64,000 nucleotides of DNA from Anadara kagoshimensis (taxonomy: Eukaryota > Mollusca > Bivalvia > Arcoida > Arcidae): assembly GCA_021292105.1 (NCBI GenBank), contig CM037872.1, positions 15,464,791-15,528,790 on the forward strand, given 5' to 3'. The notes beneath the pieces were generated by a model. It was given only the letters and a program-made list of their open reading frames with translations. It made no database searches and was not told the DNA's origin. Below, piece by piece: positions 23,210 through 36,109 of the stretch. The stretch's first letter is position 1, and every line of letters starts with the position of its first letter. A program made the position numbers and the translations under genes.

Positions 23210-26200
23210 TAGTAGTCAATAACACACCACAGGTAAAATGATTGGAGTAAAGGAAGGCTGTCTAATAGTAGTCAATAACACACCACTGGTAAAATGATTG
23301 GAGTAAATGAAGTCTGTCTAATAGTAGTCAATAAAACACCACTGGTAAAATGATTGGAGTAAATGAAGGCTGTCTAATAGTAGTCAATAACACACCACTG
23401 ATAAAATGATTGGAGTAAATGAAGGCTGTTTAATAGTAGTCAATAACAAACCACTGGTAAAATGATTGGAGTAAATGAAGTCTGTCTAATAGTAGTCAAT
23501 AAAACACCACTGGTAAAATGATTGGAGTAGTTGAGGCTGTCTAATAGTAGTCAATAACACACCACTGGTAAAATGATTGGAGTAAATGAAGGCTGTCTAA
23601 TAGTAGTCAATAACACACCACTGGTAAAATGATTGGAGTAAAGGAAGGCTGTCTAATAGTAGTCAATAACACACCACTGGTAAAATGATTGGAGTAAATG
23701 AAGTCTGTCTAATAGTAGTCAATAACACACCACTGGTAAAATGATTGGAGTAAATGAAGGCTGTCTAATAGTAGTCAATAACACACACAGGTAAAATGAT
23801 TGGAGTAAAGGAAGGCTGTCTAATAGTAGTCAATAACACCACTGGTAAAATGATTGGAGTAAATGAAGTCTGTCTAATAGTAGTCAATAAAACACCACTG
23901 GTAAAATGATTGGAGTAAATGAAGGCTGTCTAATAGTAGTCAAAACACCACTGATAAAATGATTGGAGTAAATGAAGGCTGTTTAATAGTAGTCAATAAC
24001 ACATCACTGGTAAAATGATTGGAATAAATGAAGGCTGTCTAATAGTGGTCAATAACACACCACTGATAAAATGATTGGAGTAAATGAAGGCTGTCTAATA
24101 GTAGTAAATAACACAGCACTGGTCAAATGATTGGAGTAAATGAAGGCTGTCTAATAGTAGTCAATAACACACCACTGGTAAAATGATTGGAGTAAATGAA
24201 GGCTGTCTAATAGTAGTCAATAACACACCACTGGTAAAATGATTGGAGTAAATGAAGGCTGTCTAATAGTAGTCAATAACACATCACTGGTAAAATGATT
24301 GGAGTAAATGATGGTTGTCTAATAGTAGTCAATAACACACCACTGGTAAAATGATTGGAGTAAATGAAGGCTGTCTAATAGTAGTCAATAACACATCACT
24401 GGTAAAATGATTGGAGTAAATGATGGTTGTCTAATAGTAGTCAATAAAACACCACTGGTAAAATGATTAGAGTAGTTGAAGGCTGTCTAATAGTGGTCAA
24501 TAACACACAACTGGTAAAATGATTGGAGTAAATGAAGGCTGTCTAATAGTAGTAAATAACACACCACTGGTTGTAAAATAAGTGGAATAGTTGGAGGCTG
24601 TATAACAGTAGTAAATAACACACCACTGGTTGTAAAATGATTGTAGTAGATGAAGGCTGTCTAATAGTAGTAAATAACACACTACTGGTTGTAAAATAAT
24701 TGGAAGAGTTGAAGTCTCTCTAATAGTAGTAAATAAAATACAATTGGTAAAATGATTGGAGTAGTTGAAGGCTGTCTAATAGTAGTCAATAACACATCAC
24801 TGGTAAAATGATTGGAGTAAATAAAGGATGTCTTATATTAGTCAATAACACACCACTGGTAAAATGATTGGAGTAAATGAAGGCTGTCTAGTAGTAGTAA
24901 ATAACACAGCACTGGCAAAATGATAGGAGTCGTTGAAGGCTGTCTAATAGTAGTAAATAAAACACCACTGGAAAAATGATAGGAGTCGTTGAAGGCTGTC
25001 TAATAGTAGTAAATAACATACCACTTGTAAAATGATTGGAGTAGATGAAGGCTGTTTAAAAGTAGTAAAACACACACCACTGGTAAAATTATTGGAGTAG
25101 ATGAAGGCTGTCTAATAGTAGTCAATAACACACCACTGGTAAAATGATTGGAGTAGATGAAGGCTGTCTAATAGTAGTAAATAACACACTACTGGTTGTA
25201 AAATTATTGGAGTAGAAGAAGGTTGTCTAATAGTAGTAAATAACACACCACTGGTTGTAAAATTATTGGAGTAGAAGAAGGCTGTCTAATAGTAGTAAAT
25301 AACACACCACTGGTAAAATGATTGGAGTAGTTGAAGGTTGTGTAATAGTAGTCAATAACACACCACTGGTAAAATGATTGGAGTAGTTGAAGGCTGTCTT
25401 ATAGTAGTAAATAACATACCACTGGTTGTAAAATAAGTGGAATAGTTGAAGGCTGTATAATAGTAGTAAATAACACACCACTGGTTTTAAAATGGTTGGA
25501 GTAGATGAAGGCTGTCTAATAGTAGTAAATAACACACTACTGGTTGTAAAATAATTGGAATAGTTGAAGTCTGTCTAATAGAAATAAATAAAACACCAAT
25601 GGTAAAATGATTGGAGTAGTTGAAGGCTGTCTAATAGTAGTCAATAACACACCACTGGTAAAATGATTGGAGTTAATTAAGGCTGTCTTATAGTAGTAAA
25701 TATCCCACCACTGGTTGTAAAATAAGTGGAATAGTTGAAGGCTGTATAATAGTAGTAAATAAAACACCACTGGGTGTAAAATGATTGGAGTAGTTGAAGT
25801 CTGTCTAATAGTAGTAAATAACACACCACTGGTAAAATGATTAGATTAGTTGAAGGCTTTCTAATGGTAGTCAATAACACACCACTGGTAAAATGATTGG
25901 AATAGTTGAAGGCTGTCTAACAGTAGTAAATAACACACCACTGGTAGAATGATTGGAATAGTTGAAGGCTGTCTAATAGTAGTAAATAACACACCACTGG
26001 CAAAATGATAGGAGTCGTTAAAGGCTGTCTAATAGTAGTAAATAACACACGACTGGTTGTAAAATGATTAGAGTAGATGAAGGCTGTTTAAAAGTAGTGA
26101 AACACACACCACTGGTAAAATGATTGGAGTAGATGAAGGCTGTCTAATAGTAGTCAATAACACACCACTGGAAAATGTTTGGAGTAGTTGAAGGCTGTCT

Positions 26201-29135
26201 AATAGTAGTAAATAAACACCACTGGTTGTAAAATGATTGAAGTATACGATGGCTGTCTAATAGTAGTAAATAACACACCACTGGTTGTAAAATAAGTGGA
26301 ATAGTTGAAGGCTGTCTAATAGTAGTAAAAAACACACCACTGGTTGTAAAATTATTGGAGTAGTTGAGGGCTGTCTAATAGTAGTAAATAACAGCACTGG
26401 TTGTAAAATGGTTTGAGTAGTTGAAGGCTGTCTAATAGTAGGAAATAACACACCACTGGTTGTAAAATGATTGGAGTAGATAAAGGCTGTCTAATAGTAG
26501 TAAATAACACACCACTGGTTGTAAAATGATTGGAGTAGATAAAGGCTGTCTAATAGTAGTAAATAACACACCACTGGTTGTAAAACGATTGAAGTAGATA
26601 AAGGCTGTCTAATAGTAAATAACACACCACTGGTTGTAAAATGATTGGAGTAGATAAAGGATGTCTAATAGTAGTAAATAACACACCACTGGTTGTAAAA
26701 TAAGCGGAATAGTTAAAGGCTGTCTAATAGTAGTAAATAACACACCACTGGTTGTAAAATGATTGTAGTAGTTGAAGGCTGTCTAATAGTAGTAAATAAC
26801 ACACCACTGGTTGTAAAATGATTGTAGTAGTTGAAGGCTGTCTGATAGTAGTAAATAACACACCACTGGTTGTAAAATGATTGTAGTAGTTGAAGGCTGT
26901 CTAATATTAGTAAATAACACACCACTGGTTGTAAATTGATTGTAGTAGTTGAAGGCTGTCTAATAGTAATAAATAATACACCACTGGTTGTAAAATAAGT
27001 GGAATAGTTGAAGGCTGTCTAATAGTAGTAAATAACACACCACTGGTTGTAAAATTATTGGAGTAGAAGAAGGCTGTGTAATAGTAGTAAAAAACACCAC
27101 TGGTTGTAAAATGATTGGAGTAGATGAAGGCTGTCTAATAGTAGTATATAACACACCACTGGTTGTAAAATGATTGGAGTAGTTGAGGGCTGTGTAATAG
27201 TAAATAACACACCACTGGTTGTAAAATGATTGGAGTAGATAAAGGATGTCTAATAGTAGTAAATAACACACCACTGGTTGTAAAATAAGTGGAATGATTA
27301 AAGGCTCTCTAATAGTAGTAAATAACACACCACTGGTTGTAAAATGATTGTAGTAGTTGAAGGCTGTCTAACACACCACTGGTAAAATAATTGGAATAAA
27401 TGAAGGCTGTCTTATAGTAGTAAATAACATACCACTGGTTGTAAAATAAGTGGAATAGTTGAAGGCTGTATAATAGTAGTAAATAACACACCACTGGTTT
27501 TAAAATGGTTGGTGTAGATGCAGGCTGTCTAATAGTAGTAAATAACACATTACTGGTTGTAAAATAATTGGAATAGTTGAAGTCTGTCTAATAGTAGTAA
27601 ATAAAACACCACTGGTAAAATGATTGGAGTGGTTGAAGGCTGTCTAATAGTAGGCAATAACACAACACTGGTAAAATGATTGGAGTAGTTGAAGGCTGTC
27701 TAATAGTAGTCAATAACACATCACTGGTAAAATGATTGGAGTAAATGAAGGCTGTCTAATAGTAGTAAATAACACACCACTGGTTGTAAAATAAGTGGAA
27801 TAGTTGAAGGCTGTATAATAGTAGTAAATAAAACACCACTGGTTGTAAAATGATTGGAGTAGTTGAAGGCTGTCTAATGGTAGTCAATAACACACCCCTG
27901 GTAAAATGATTGGAATAGTTGAAGGCTGTTTTTAAAATGGTTGGAGTAGATGAAGGCTGTCTAATAGTAGTAAATAACACACTACTGGTTGTAAAATAAT
28001 TGGAATAGTTGAAGTCTGTCTAATAGAAATAAATAAAACACCAATGGTAAAATGATTGGAGTAGTTGAAGGCTGTCTAATAGAGTCAATAAAACACCACT
28101 GGTAAAATGATGGAGTTAATTAAGGCTGTCTTATAGTAGTAAATATCCCACCACTGGTTGTAAAATAAGTGGAATAGTTTGAAGGATGTATAATAGTAGT
28201 AAATAAAACACCACTGGGTGTAAAATGATTGGAGTAGTTGAAGTCTGTCTAATAGTAGTAAATAACACACCACTGGTAAAATGATTAGACTTAGTTGAAG
28301 GCTTTCTAAATGGAGTCAATAAACAACACTGGTAAAATGATTGGAATAGTTGAAGGCTGTCTAACAGTAGTAAAAACACACCATGGTTAAAATGATTGGA
28401 ATAGTTGAAGGCTGTCTAATAGTAGTAATAACACACCACTGGCAAAATGATAGGATTCGTTGAAGGCTGTCTAATAGTAGTAAATAACACACCATGGTTG
28501 TAAAATGATTAGAGTAGATTGAAGGCTGTTTAAAGTAGTGAAACACACACCCACTGGTAAAATGATTGGAGTAGATGAAGCTGTCTAATAGTAGTCAATA
28601 ACACACCACTGGAAAATGTTTGGAGTAGTTGAAGGCTGTCTAATAGTAGTAAAAAACACCACTGGTTGTAAAATGATTGAAGTATACGATGGCTGTATAA
28701 TAGTAGTAAATAACACACCACTGGTTGTAAAAATAAGTGGAATAGTTGAAGGCTGTCTAATAGTAGTAAAAAACACACCACTGGTTGTAAAATTATTGGA
28801 GTAGTTGAGGGCTGTCTAATAGTAGTAAATAACAGCACTGGTTGTAAAATGGTTTGAGTAGTTGAAGGCTGTCTAATAGTAGGAATAACACACCACTGGT
28901 TGAAAATGATTGGAGTAGATAAAGGCTGTCTAATAGTAGTAAATAACACACCACTGGTTGTTAAAAACGATTGAAGTAGATAAAGGCTGTCTAATAGTAA
29001 ATAACACACCACTGGTTGTAAAATGATTGGAGTAGATAAAGGATGTTAATAGTAGTAAATAACACACCAACTGGTGTAAAATAAGCGGAATAGTTAAAGG
29101 CTGTCTAATAGTAGTAAATAACACACCACTGGTTG
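23210..29135 (+). repeat. Satellite array, block 3
   Basis: Mostly 56 bp monomers to about 24.5 kb, then a mixture. A cassette with 'gattgaagtatacgatggctg' is near 26.2 kb and again near 28.68 kb. From about 27930 to the gap the text repeats about 25490-26740 but with many one-base deletions and insertions (for example 'aatagagtcaat' and 'gatggagtt'), which suggests poor consensus at a contig end. Confidence 0.95.
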
Positions 29136-30135
29136 NNNNNNNNNNNNNNNNNNNNNNNNNNNNNNNNNNNNNNNNNNNNNNNNNNNNNNNNNNNNNNNNN
29201 NNNNNNNNNNNNNNNNNNNNNNNNNNNNNNNNNNNNNNNNNNNNNNNNNNNNNNNNNNNNNNNNNNNNNNNNNNNNNNNNNNNNNNNNNNNNNNNNNNNN
29301 NNNNNNNNNNNNNNNNNNNNNNNNNNNNNNNNNNNNNNNNNNNNNNNNNNNNNNNNNNNNNNNNNNNNNNNNNNNNNNNNNNNNNNNNNNNNNNNNNNNN
29401 NNNNNNNNNNNNNNNNNNNNNNNNNNNNNNNNNNNNNNNNNNNNNNNNNNNNNNNNNNNNNNNNNNNNNNNNNNNNNNNNNNNNNNNNNNNNNNNNNNNN
29501 NNNNNNNNNNNNNNNNNNNNNNNNNNNNNNNNNNNNNNNNNNNNNNNNNNNNNNNNNNNNNNNNNNNNNNNNNNNNNNNNNNNNNNNNNNNNNNNNNNNN
29601 NNNNNNNNNNNNNNNNNNNNNNNNNNNNNNNNNNNNNNNNNNNNNNNNNNNNNNNNNNNNNNNNNNNNNNNNNNNNNNNNNNNNNNNNNNNNNNNNNNNN
29701 NNNNNNNNNNNNNNNNNNNNNNNNNNNNNNNNNNNNNNNNNNNNNNNNNNNNNNNNNNNNNNNNNNNNNNNNNNNNNNNNNNNNNNNNNNNNNNNNNNNN
29801 NNNNNNNNNNNNNNNNNNNNNNNNNNNNNNNNNNNNNNNNNNNNNNNNNNNNNNNNNNNNNNNNNNNNNNNNNNNNNNNNNNNNNNNNNNNNNNNNNNNN
29901 NNNNNNNNNNNNNNNNNNNNNNNNNNNNNNNNNNNNNNNNNNNNNNNNNNNNNNNNNNNNNNNNNNNNNNNNNNNNNNNNNNNNNNNNNNNNNNNNNNNN
30001 NNNNNNNNNNNNNNNNNNNNNNNNNNNNNNNNNNNNNNNNNNNNNNNNNNNNNNNNNNNNNNNNNNNNNNNNNNNNNNNNNNNNNNNNNNNNNNNNNNNN
30101 NNNNNNNNNNNNNNNNNNNNNNNNNNNNNNNNNNN
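29136..30135. other. Assembly gap, exactly 1000 N
   Basis: A round 1000 N is normally a placeholder of unknown size between scaffolded contigs. The two long open frames that span it consist of undefined residues and mean nothing. Confidence 0.98.
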
Positions 30136-31528
30136 GGATCAAAGCAATTGTTTACAATGGATATATTTGGCCTTTGAACAATGGTAATGCAGCAAATATT
30201 TGAATAATTTCTGTTGCACTACAACATGTACAAGGAATAAAGTGAAATTTAGTTTTCATAGATGTAGTAAAATTATAAAATGACTTTTGAAACAATGCAA
30301 TAGTCCTCCTTGTACTGCCTTGAACGCTTGTCCACTGTACTTATACATAATATGAGCAAGACTGCTGTCATTTGTGATACATGCCCAGTGTATTTTACTT
30401 TACAAATTGTAAACATTATCATAGTAAATTGATTAAATTTTGATTTCATTAAATGTCATATTCAGAAATAATATTTATTAATTTTTATTGGCTGTTTGAT
30501 TAATTTATGAAATATTATAAATTATACATTTGTTGAATAAAAATCAATCATAAAACTATTATTATTAATTAATCATTATCATAATGTAAAGTTTAATGCT
30601 TTTAAAACCTCCATAAATATTATTTTTATTGGTTAGCAATAACATGACTTTAATAAAATACTACATGATTGATCGGTCTCACTATTATAACCTGGGTGAC
30701 TCAGTGGTAGAGTATTGGGTCATAACCAGGTCATACAGACAACTTTAAAAATTGAAATACTCATTTTTTGCCTGTAAATAACACACCACTGGTTGTAAAA
30801 TAAGTGGAATAGTTGAACGCTGTCTAATACAGTAGAACATCGATGGTGGCTCGAAGTCCATGGAGTTGAGTTGAGTAATGGTGTTTAACGTCCCAGTCAA
30901 GAATATTTCACTTATATCGAGACATCGCCATCTATAGGCGAAGGAGCAGAAATTTTGCCTGTGCGTTGCGCTGATGGCATTATACAGCAGGGTTCTTTAG
31001 CGTGCCAAGCCTACCGTGACACGGGACCTCGTTTATTTTAAGTTCCCATCCGAAAGAACCGTGACTTTCATTTCGTAATGCCAAGTGCTTGGTGAAAGAA
31101 CAGTCACTACCCACTTTTAAGTCTTGGGTCAGACTCGGCCGGGGATCGAACCCATGACCTTCCACTACGGAGCGAGCACTCTACAACTGAGCTACCGCAG
31201 TGGTACTGAACTTTGGCCAAATATTCAAGCCATCGGGGGGGGGGGGGTTGAGCGACCGAACACCGAGAGACAATCTTCATTAGATCTAGTGTCCAGGTTC
31301 CTGTTTTAATCAACAGTCATAAGATAGTGAAAATTGAAAAACGTCATGGAAAATAATATGTCCCTTAAAAATTCATGATGATATCTCGAAGTTTTCAAAC
31401 TTCATTTGAAAATAAAATGTTGAACTTCGAACTGGAAATCTATTGATATCCACAGTTCAATTGAATTAAATAATTTTGGTTGAAAGTTAAAGTAAATAAA
31501 AACAGCTGATGATAGATAGTTCTACTGC
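30136..31528. repeat. Right copy of the duplicated segment (matches 10036-11442)
   Basis: This restarts at the equivalent of 10036, inside the ACAA1 3' UTR, so it has the polyadenylation signal (AATAAA at 30236-30241) but not the coding exon. It repeats the tRNA-like relic (about 30687), solitary monomer (30773-30831), SINE on the minus strand (about 30862-31203) and poly-G tract (13 G). Single-base losses relative to the left copy, for example in the SINE head near 31167 and 31184, fit an unpolished contig end. Confidence 0.95.
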
Positions 31529-34500
31529 AGTAGTAAATAACACACTACTGATTGTAAAATAATTGTAATAGTTGAAAGCTGTCTAATAGTAGAAAATAAC
31601 ACACCACTGGTAAAATGATTGGAGTAGTTGAAGGCTGTATAATAGTAGTAAATAATACACCACTGGTTGTAAAATGATTGGAGTAGATGAAGGCTGTCTG
31701 ATAGTAGTAAATAACACACCAGTGGTTGTAAAATAAGTGGAATAGTTGAAGGCTGTCTAAAAGTAGTAAAGGTTGTAAAATTGGAATAGTTGAAGCCAAC
31801 TTGAAGGCTGTCTAATAGTAGTAAATAACACACCACTGGTTGTAAAATAAGTGGAATAGTTGAAGGCTGTCTAATAGTAGTAAATAACACACCAGTGGTT
31901 GTAAAATAAGTGGAATAGTTAAAGGCTGTCTAATAGTAGTAAATAACACATCACTGGTTGTAAAATGATTGGAGTAGTTGAAGGCTGTCTAATAGTAGTC
32001 AATAACACACCACTGGTTGTAAAATGATTGAAGTAGTTGAAGGCTGTCTAATAGTAGTAAATAACACACCACTGGTTGTAAAATGATAGGAATAATTCAA
32101 GGCTGTCTAATAGTAGTAAATAACACACCACTGGTTGTAAAATGATTGGAGTAGTTGAAGGCTGTCTAATAGTAGTCAATAACACACCACTGGTAAAATG
32201 ATTGGAATAGTTGAAGGCTGTCTAATAGTAGTAAATAACACACCACTGGTAAAATGATTGGAGTCGTTGAAGGCTGTCTAACAGTAGGAAAGCCAAGTCC
32301 AAATTGTGCGTTGGCCGGGCTGGCTATCCTTCTGTAATAGTAGTAAATAACACAGCACTGGTAAAATGATTGGAATAGTTGAAGGCTGTCTAATAGTAGT
32401 AATTAACACAGCACTGGTAAAATGATTGGAATAGTTGAAGGCTGTCTAATAGTAGTAATTAAAACACCACTGGTAAAATGATTGGAGTAGACGAAGGCTG
32501 TCTAATAGTAGTCAATAACACATCACTGGTAAAATGTTTAGAGAAGTTGAAGGCTGTCTAATAGTAGTAAATAACACACCACTGGTAAAATGATTGGAGT
32601 AGACGAAGGCTGTCTAATAGTAGTCAATAACACACCACTGGTAAAATGTTTAGAGAAGTTGAAGGCTGTCTAATAGTAGTAAATAACACACCACTGGTAA
32701 AATGATTGGAGTAGATAAAGGCTGTCTAATAGTAGTCAATAACACACCACTGGTAAAATGATTGGAGTAAATGAAGGCTGTCTAATAGTAGTCAATAACA
32801 CACCACTGGTAAAATGACTGGAGTAAATGAAGGCTGTCTAATAGTAGTCAATAACACATCACTGATAAAATGATTGCAGTAAATGAAGGCTGTCTAATAG
32901 TAGTCAATAACACATCACTGATAAAATGATTGGAGTATATGAAGGCTGTCTAATAGTAGTCAATACCACATCACTGGTAAAATGATTGGAGTAGTTGAAG
33001 GCTGTCTAATAGTAGTCAATAACACACCACTTGTAAAATGATTAGAGTAAATGAAGGCTGTCTAAAAGTAGTCAATAACACATCACTGGTAAAGTGATTG
33101 GAGTAGTTGAAGGCTGTCTAATAGTAGTCAATAAAACACCACTGGCAAAATGAATGGAGTAAATGAAGGCTGTCTAATAGTAGTCAATAACACACCACTG
33201 GTAAAATGATTGGAGTAAATGAAGGCTGTCTAATAGTAGTAAATAACACATCACTGGTAAAATGATTGGAGTAAATGAAGGCTGTCTAATAGTAGTCAAT
33301 AACACATCACTGGTAAAATGTTTAGAGAAGTTGAAGGCTGTCTAATAGTAGTAAATAACATACCACTGGTAAAATGATTGGAGTAGATGAAGGCTGTTTA
33401 AAAGTAGTAAAACACACACCACTGGTAAAATTATTGGAGTAGACGAAGGCTGTCTAATAGTAGTCAATAACACACCACTGGTAAAATGTTTAGAGAAGTT
33501 GAAGGCTGTCTAATAGTAGTCAATAACACACCAATGGTAAAATGATTGAAGTAAATGAAGGCTGTCTTATAGTAGTAAATAACCCACCACTGGTTGTAAA
33601 ATAAATGGAATAGTTGAAGGCTGTATAATAGTAGTAAATAAAACACCACTGGTGGTAAAATGATTGGAGTAGGTGAAGGCTGTCTAATAGTAGTCAATAA
33701 CACACCACTGGTAAAATGATTGGATTAGTTGAAGGCTGTCTAATAGTAGTCAATAACACACCACTGGTAAAATGATTGGAATAGTTGAAGGCTGTCTAGT
33801 AGTAGTATATAACACACCACTGGTAAAATGATTGGAGTAGATGAAGGCTGTTTAAAAGTAGTCAATAACACACCACTGGTTGTAAAATGATTGGAGTAGT
33901 TGAAGGCTGTCTAATAGTAGTAAATAACACACTACTGGTTGTAAAATGATTGGAGTAGTTGAAGGCTGTTAAATAGTAGTAAATAACACACCACTGGTTG
34001 TAAAATGATTGGAGTAGAAGAAGGTTGTGTAATATTAGTAAATAGCACCACTGATTGTAAAATCAGTGGAATAGTTGAAGGATGTCTAATAGTAGTAAAT
34101 AACACACCACTGGCTGTAAAATGATTGAAGTAGATGAATGCTGTCTAATAGTAGTAAATAACACCATTTGTTTTAAAATGATTGAAGTAGATGAAGGCTG
34201 TCTGATAGTAGTAAATAACACACCACTTGTAAAATGATTGGAGTAGTTGAAGGCTGTCTAATAGTAGTAAATAACACAGCACTGGTAAAATGATTGGAGA
34301 AGTTGAAGGCTGTCTAATAGTAGTCAATAACACACCACTGGTAAAATGATTGGAGAAGTTGAAGGCTGTCTAATAGTAGTCAATAACACACCACTGGTAA
34401 AATGATTGGAGAAGTTGAAGGCTGTCTAATAGTAGTCAATAACACACCACTGGTAACACGATTGGAGTAAATGAAGGCTGTCTGATAGTTGTAAATAACA

Positions 34501-34602
34501 CACCACTGGTAAAATGATTGGAGAAGTTGAAGGCTGTCTAATAGTAGTCAATAACACACCACTGGTAAAATGATTGGAGTAGATGAAGGCTGTCTGATAG
34601 TA
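31529..34602 (+). repeat. Satellite array, block 4
   Basis: Starts at the same junction as block 1 (just after 'ttctactgcagtag') and follows its monomer order for about the first 600 bp, then with deletions relative to it; for example a 59 bp-rich stretch at about 12.7-13.4 kb has no counterpart at this point. A monomer run with 'tttagagaagttg' matches about 13.9-14.2 kb. Confidence 0.95.
32287..32333. repeat. Non-satellite spacer inside the array (right copy)
   Basis: Matches the spacer at 12554-12600 with one substitution (ccgggctgg against ccgggttgg). Confidence 0.85.
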
Positions 34603-35073
34603 TATAAATATTACATTTCTGATAGGGTGACAGTCCATATTGTCACCCCGAGAAATTTCATTGTCAAACGAGGCGAAGCCGAGGTTGACAATGAATTTCG
34701 AGGGGTGACAATATGGACTGTCACCCTATCAGAAATGCAATTTATTTTATTATACCGATTGTTCGTGATTATAATACTATGCAACCAAAGTATACTGGAT
34801 TGAAATCATGATAAGCAATGAGCAATTTGTAAGACGCTTGTAACATTGATCATATTTAACATTACTTTAGAAAAGCGGTTTACTGATTAAGAAGACGAAT
34901 GTGTTCGAACCGCATACGCAGTTTTTCTGCGCATGTGACATTTTTGTAATGTCAACCGCTCACGTAATGTCACCCTGTGACGTCAGATTTTCTTAAGTCC
35001 GAGGGTGACATTAAATTTACGCAAACGCTTATTAACCAATCAAATTTCGAGAAATTTACAAAAGGTATAATAA
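34603..35073 (-). mobile_element. Insert B: short relative of insert A with hairpin and inverted repeats
   Basis: A 471 bp block interrupts the array between TA and TA (34601-34602 and 35074-35075), a possible target duplication. Read on the minus strand it starts TTATTATACC (35073-35064), has TGATTGGTTAA from base 32, an inner complement of the 10 bp repeat at 34747-34756, then the hairpin (34614-34737), then TAATAT. This is the same order as in insert A. The core is only about 310 bp and carries no open frame of note, so it would be a non-autonomous form. It has no counterpart in block 1. Confidence 0.78.
34614..34737. repeat. Hairpin tail of insert B
   Basis: Arms of about 54 bp (34614-34667 and 34685-34737) pair with a few differences, including GATAGGGTGACAGTCCATAT. 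The loop at 34668-34684 reads, on the minus strand, CCTCGGCTTCGCCTCGT, sharing TCGGCT(G/T)CGCCTC with the hairpin of insert A. Confidence 0.92.
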
Positions 35074-36109
35074 TAGTAAATAACACACCACTGGTAAAAT
35101 GATTGGAGTAGTTGAAGGCTGTCTAATAGTAGTCAATAACACACCACTGGTAACACGATTGGAGTAAATGAAGGCTGTCTGATAGTTGTAAATAACACAC
35201 CACTGGTAAAATGATTGGAGAAGTTGAAGGCTGTCTAATAATAGTAAATAACACACCACTGGTAAAATGATTGGAGTAGTTGAAGGCTGTCTAATAGTAG
35301 TCAATAACACACCACTGGTAACACGATTGGAGTAAATGAAGGCTGTCTTATAGTAGTAAATAATCCACCACTGGTTGTAAAATAAGTGGAATAGTTGAAG
35401 GCTGTATAATAGTAGTAAATAAAACACAACTGGTTGTAAAATGATTGGAGTAGATGAAGGCTGTATAACATTAGTGAATAACACACTAGGTTGTAAAATA
35501 ATGGAATAGTTGAAGTCTGTCTAATAGTAGTAAATAACACACGCTAGTAAAATGATTGGATTAGTTGAAGGCTTTGTAATGGTAGTAAATAACACACCAC
35601 TTTTACAATGATTGGAATAGTTGAAGGCTGTCTAATAGTAGTAAATAACACACCGCTAGTAAAATGATTGGATTAGTTGAAGGCTTTGTAATGGTAGTAA
35701 ATAACACACCACTTTTAAAATGATTGGAATAGTTGAAGGCTGTCTAATAGTAGTCAATAAGACACCACTGGTAAAAAGATTGGAGTAAATGAAGGCTGTG
35801 TTATAGTAGTAAATAACCCACCACTGGTTGTAAAATTATTGGAGTATTTGAAGGCTGTCTAATAGTAGTAAATAACACCACTGGTTGTAAAATGATTGGA
35901 GTAGATTAAGGCTGTCTAATATTAGTAAAAGACACACCACTGGTTGTAAAACGATTGAAGTAGATGAAGGCTGTCTAATAGTAGTAAATAACACACCACT
36001 AGTTGTAAAATGATTGGAGTAGTTGAAGGCTGTCTAATAGTAGTCAATAACACACCACTGGTTGTAAAATGATTGAAGTAGTTGAAGGCTGTCTAATAGT
36101 AGTAAACAA

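Noticed and set aside
29105-30203. Two 345- and 356-codon open frames spanning the gap
   Set aside because: They consist of undefined residues from 1000 N.
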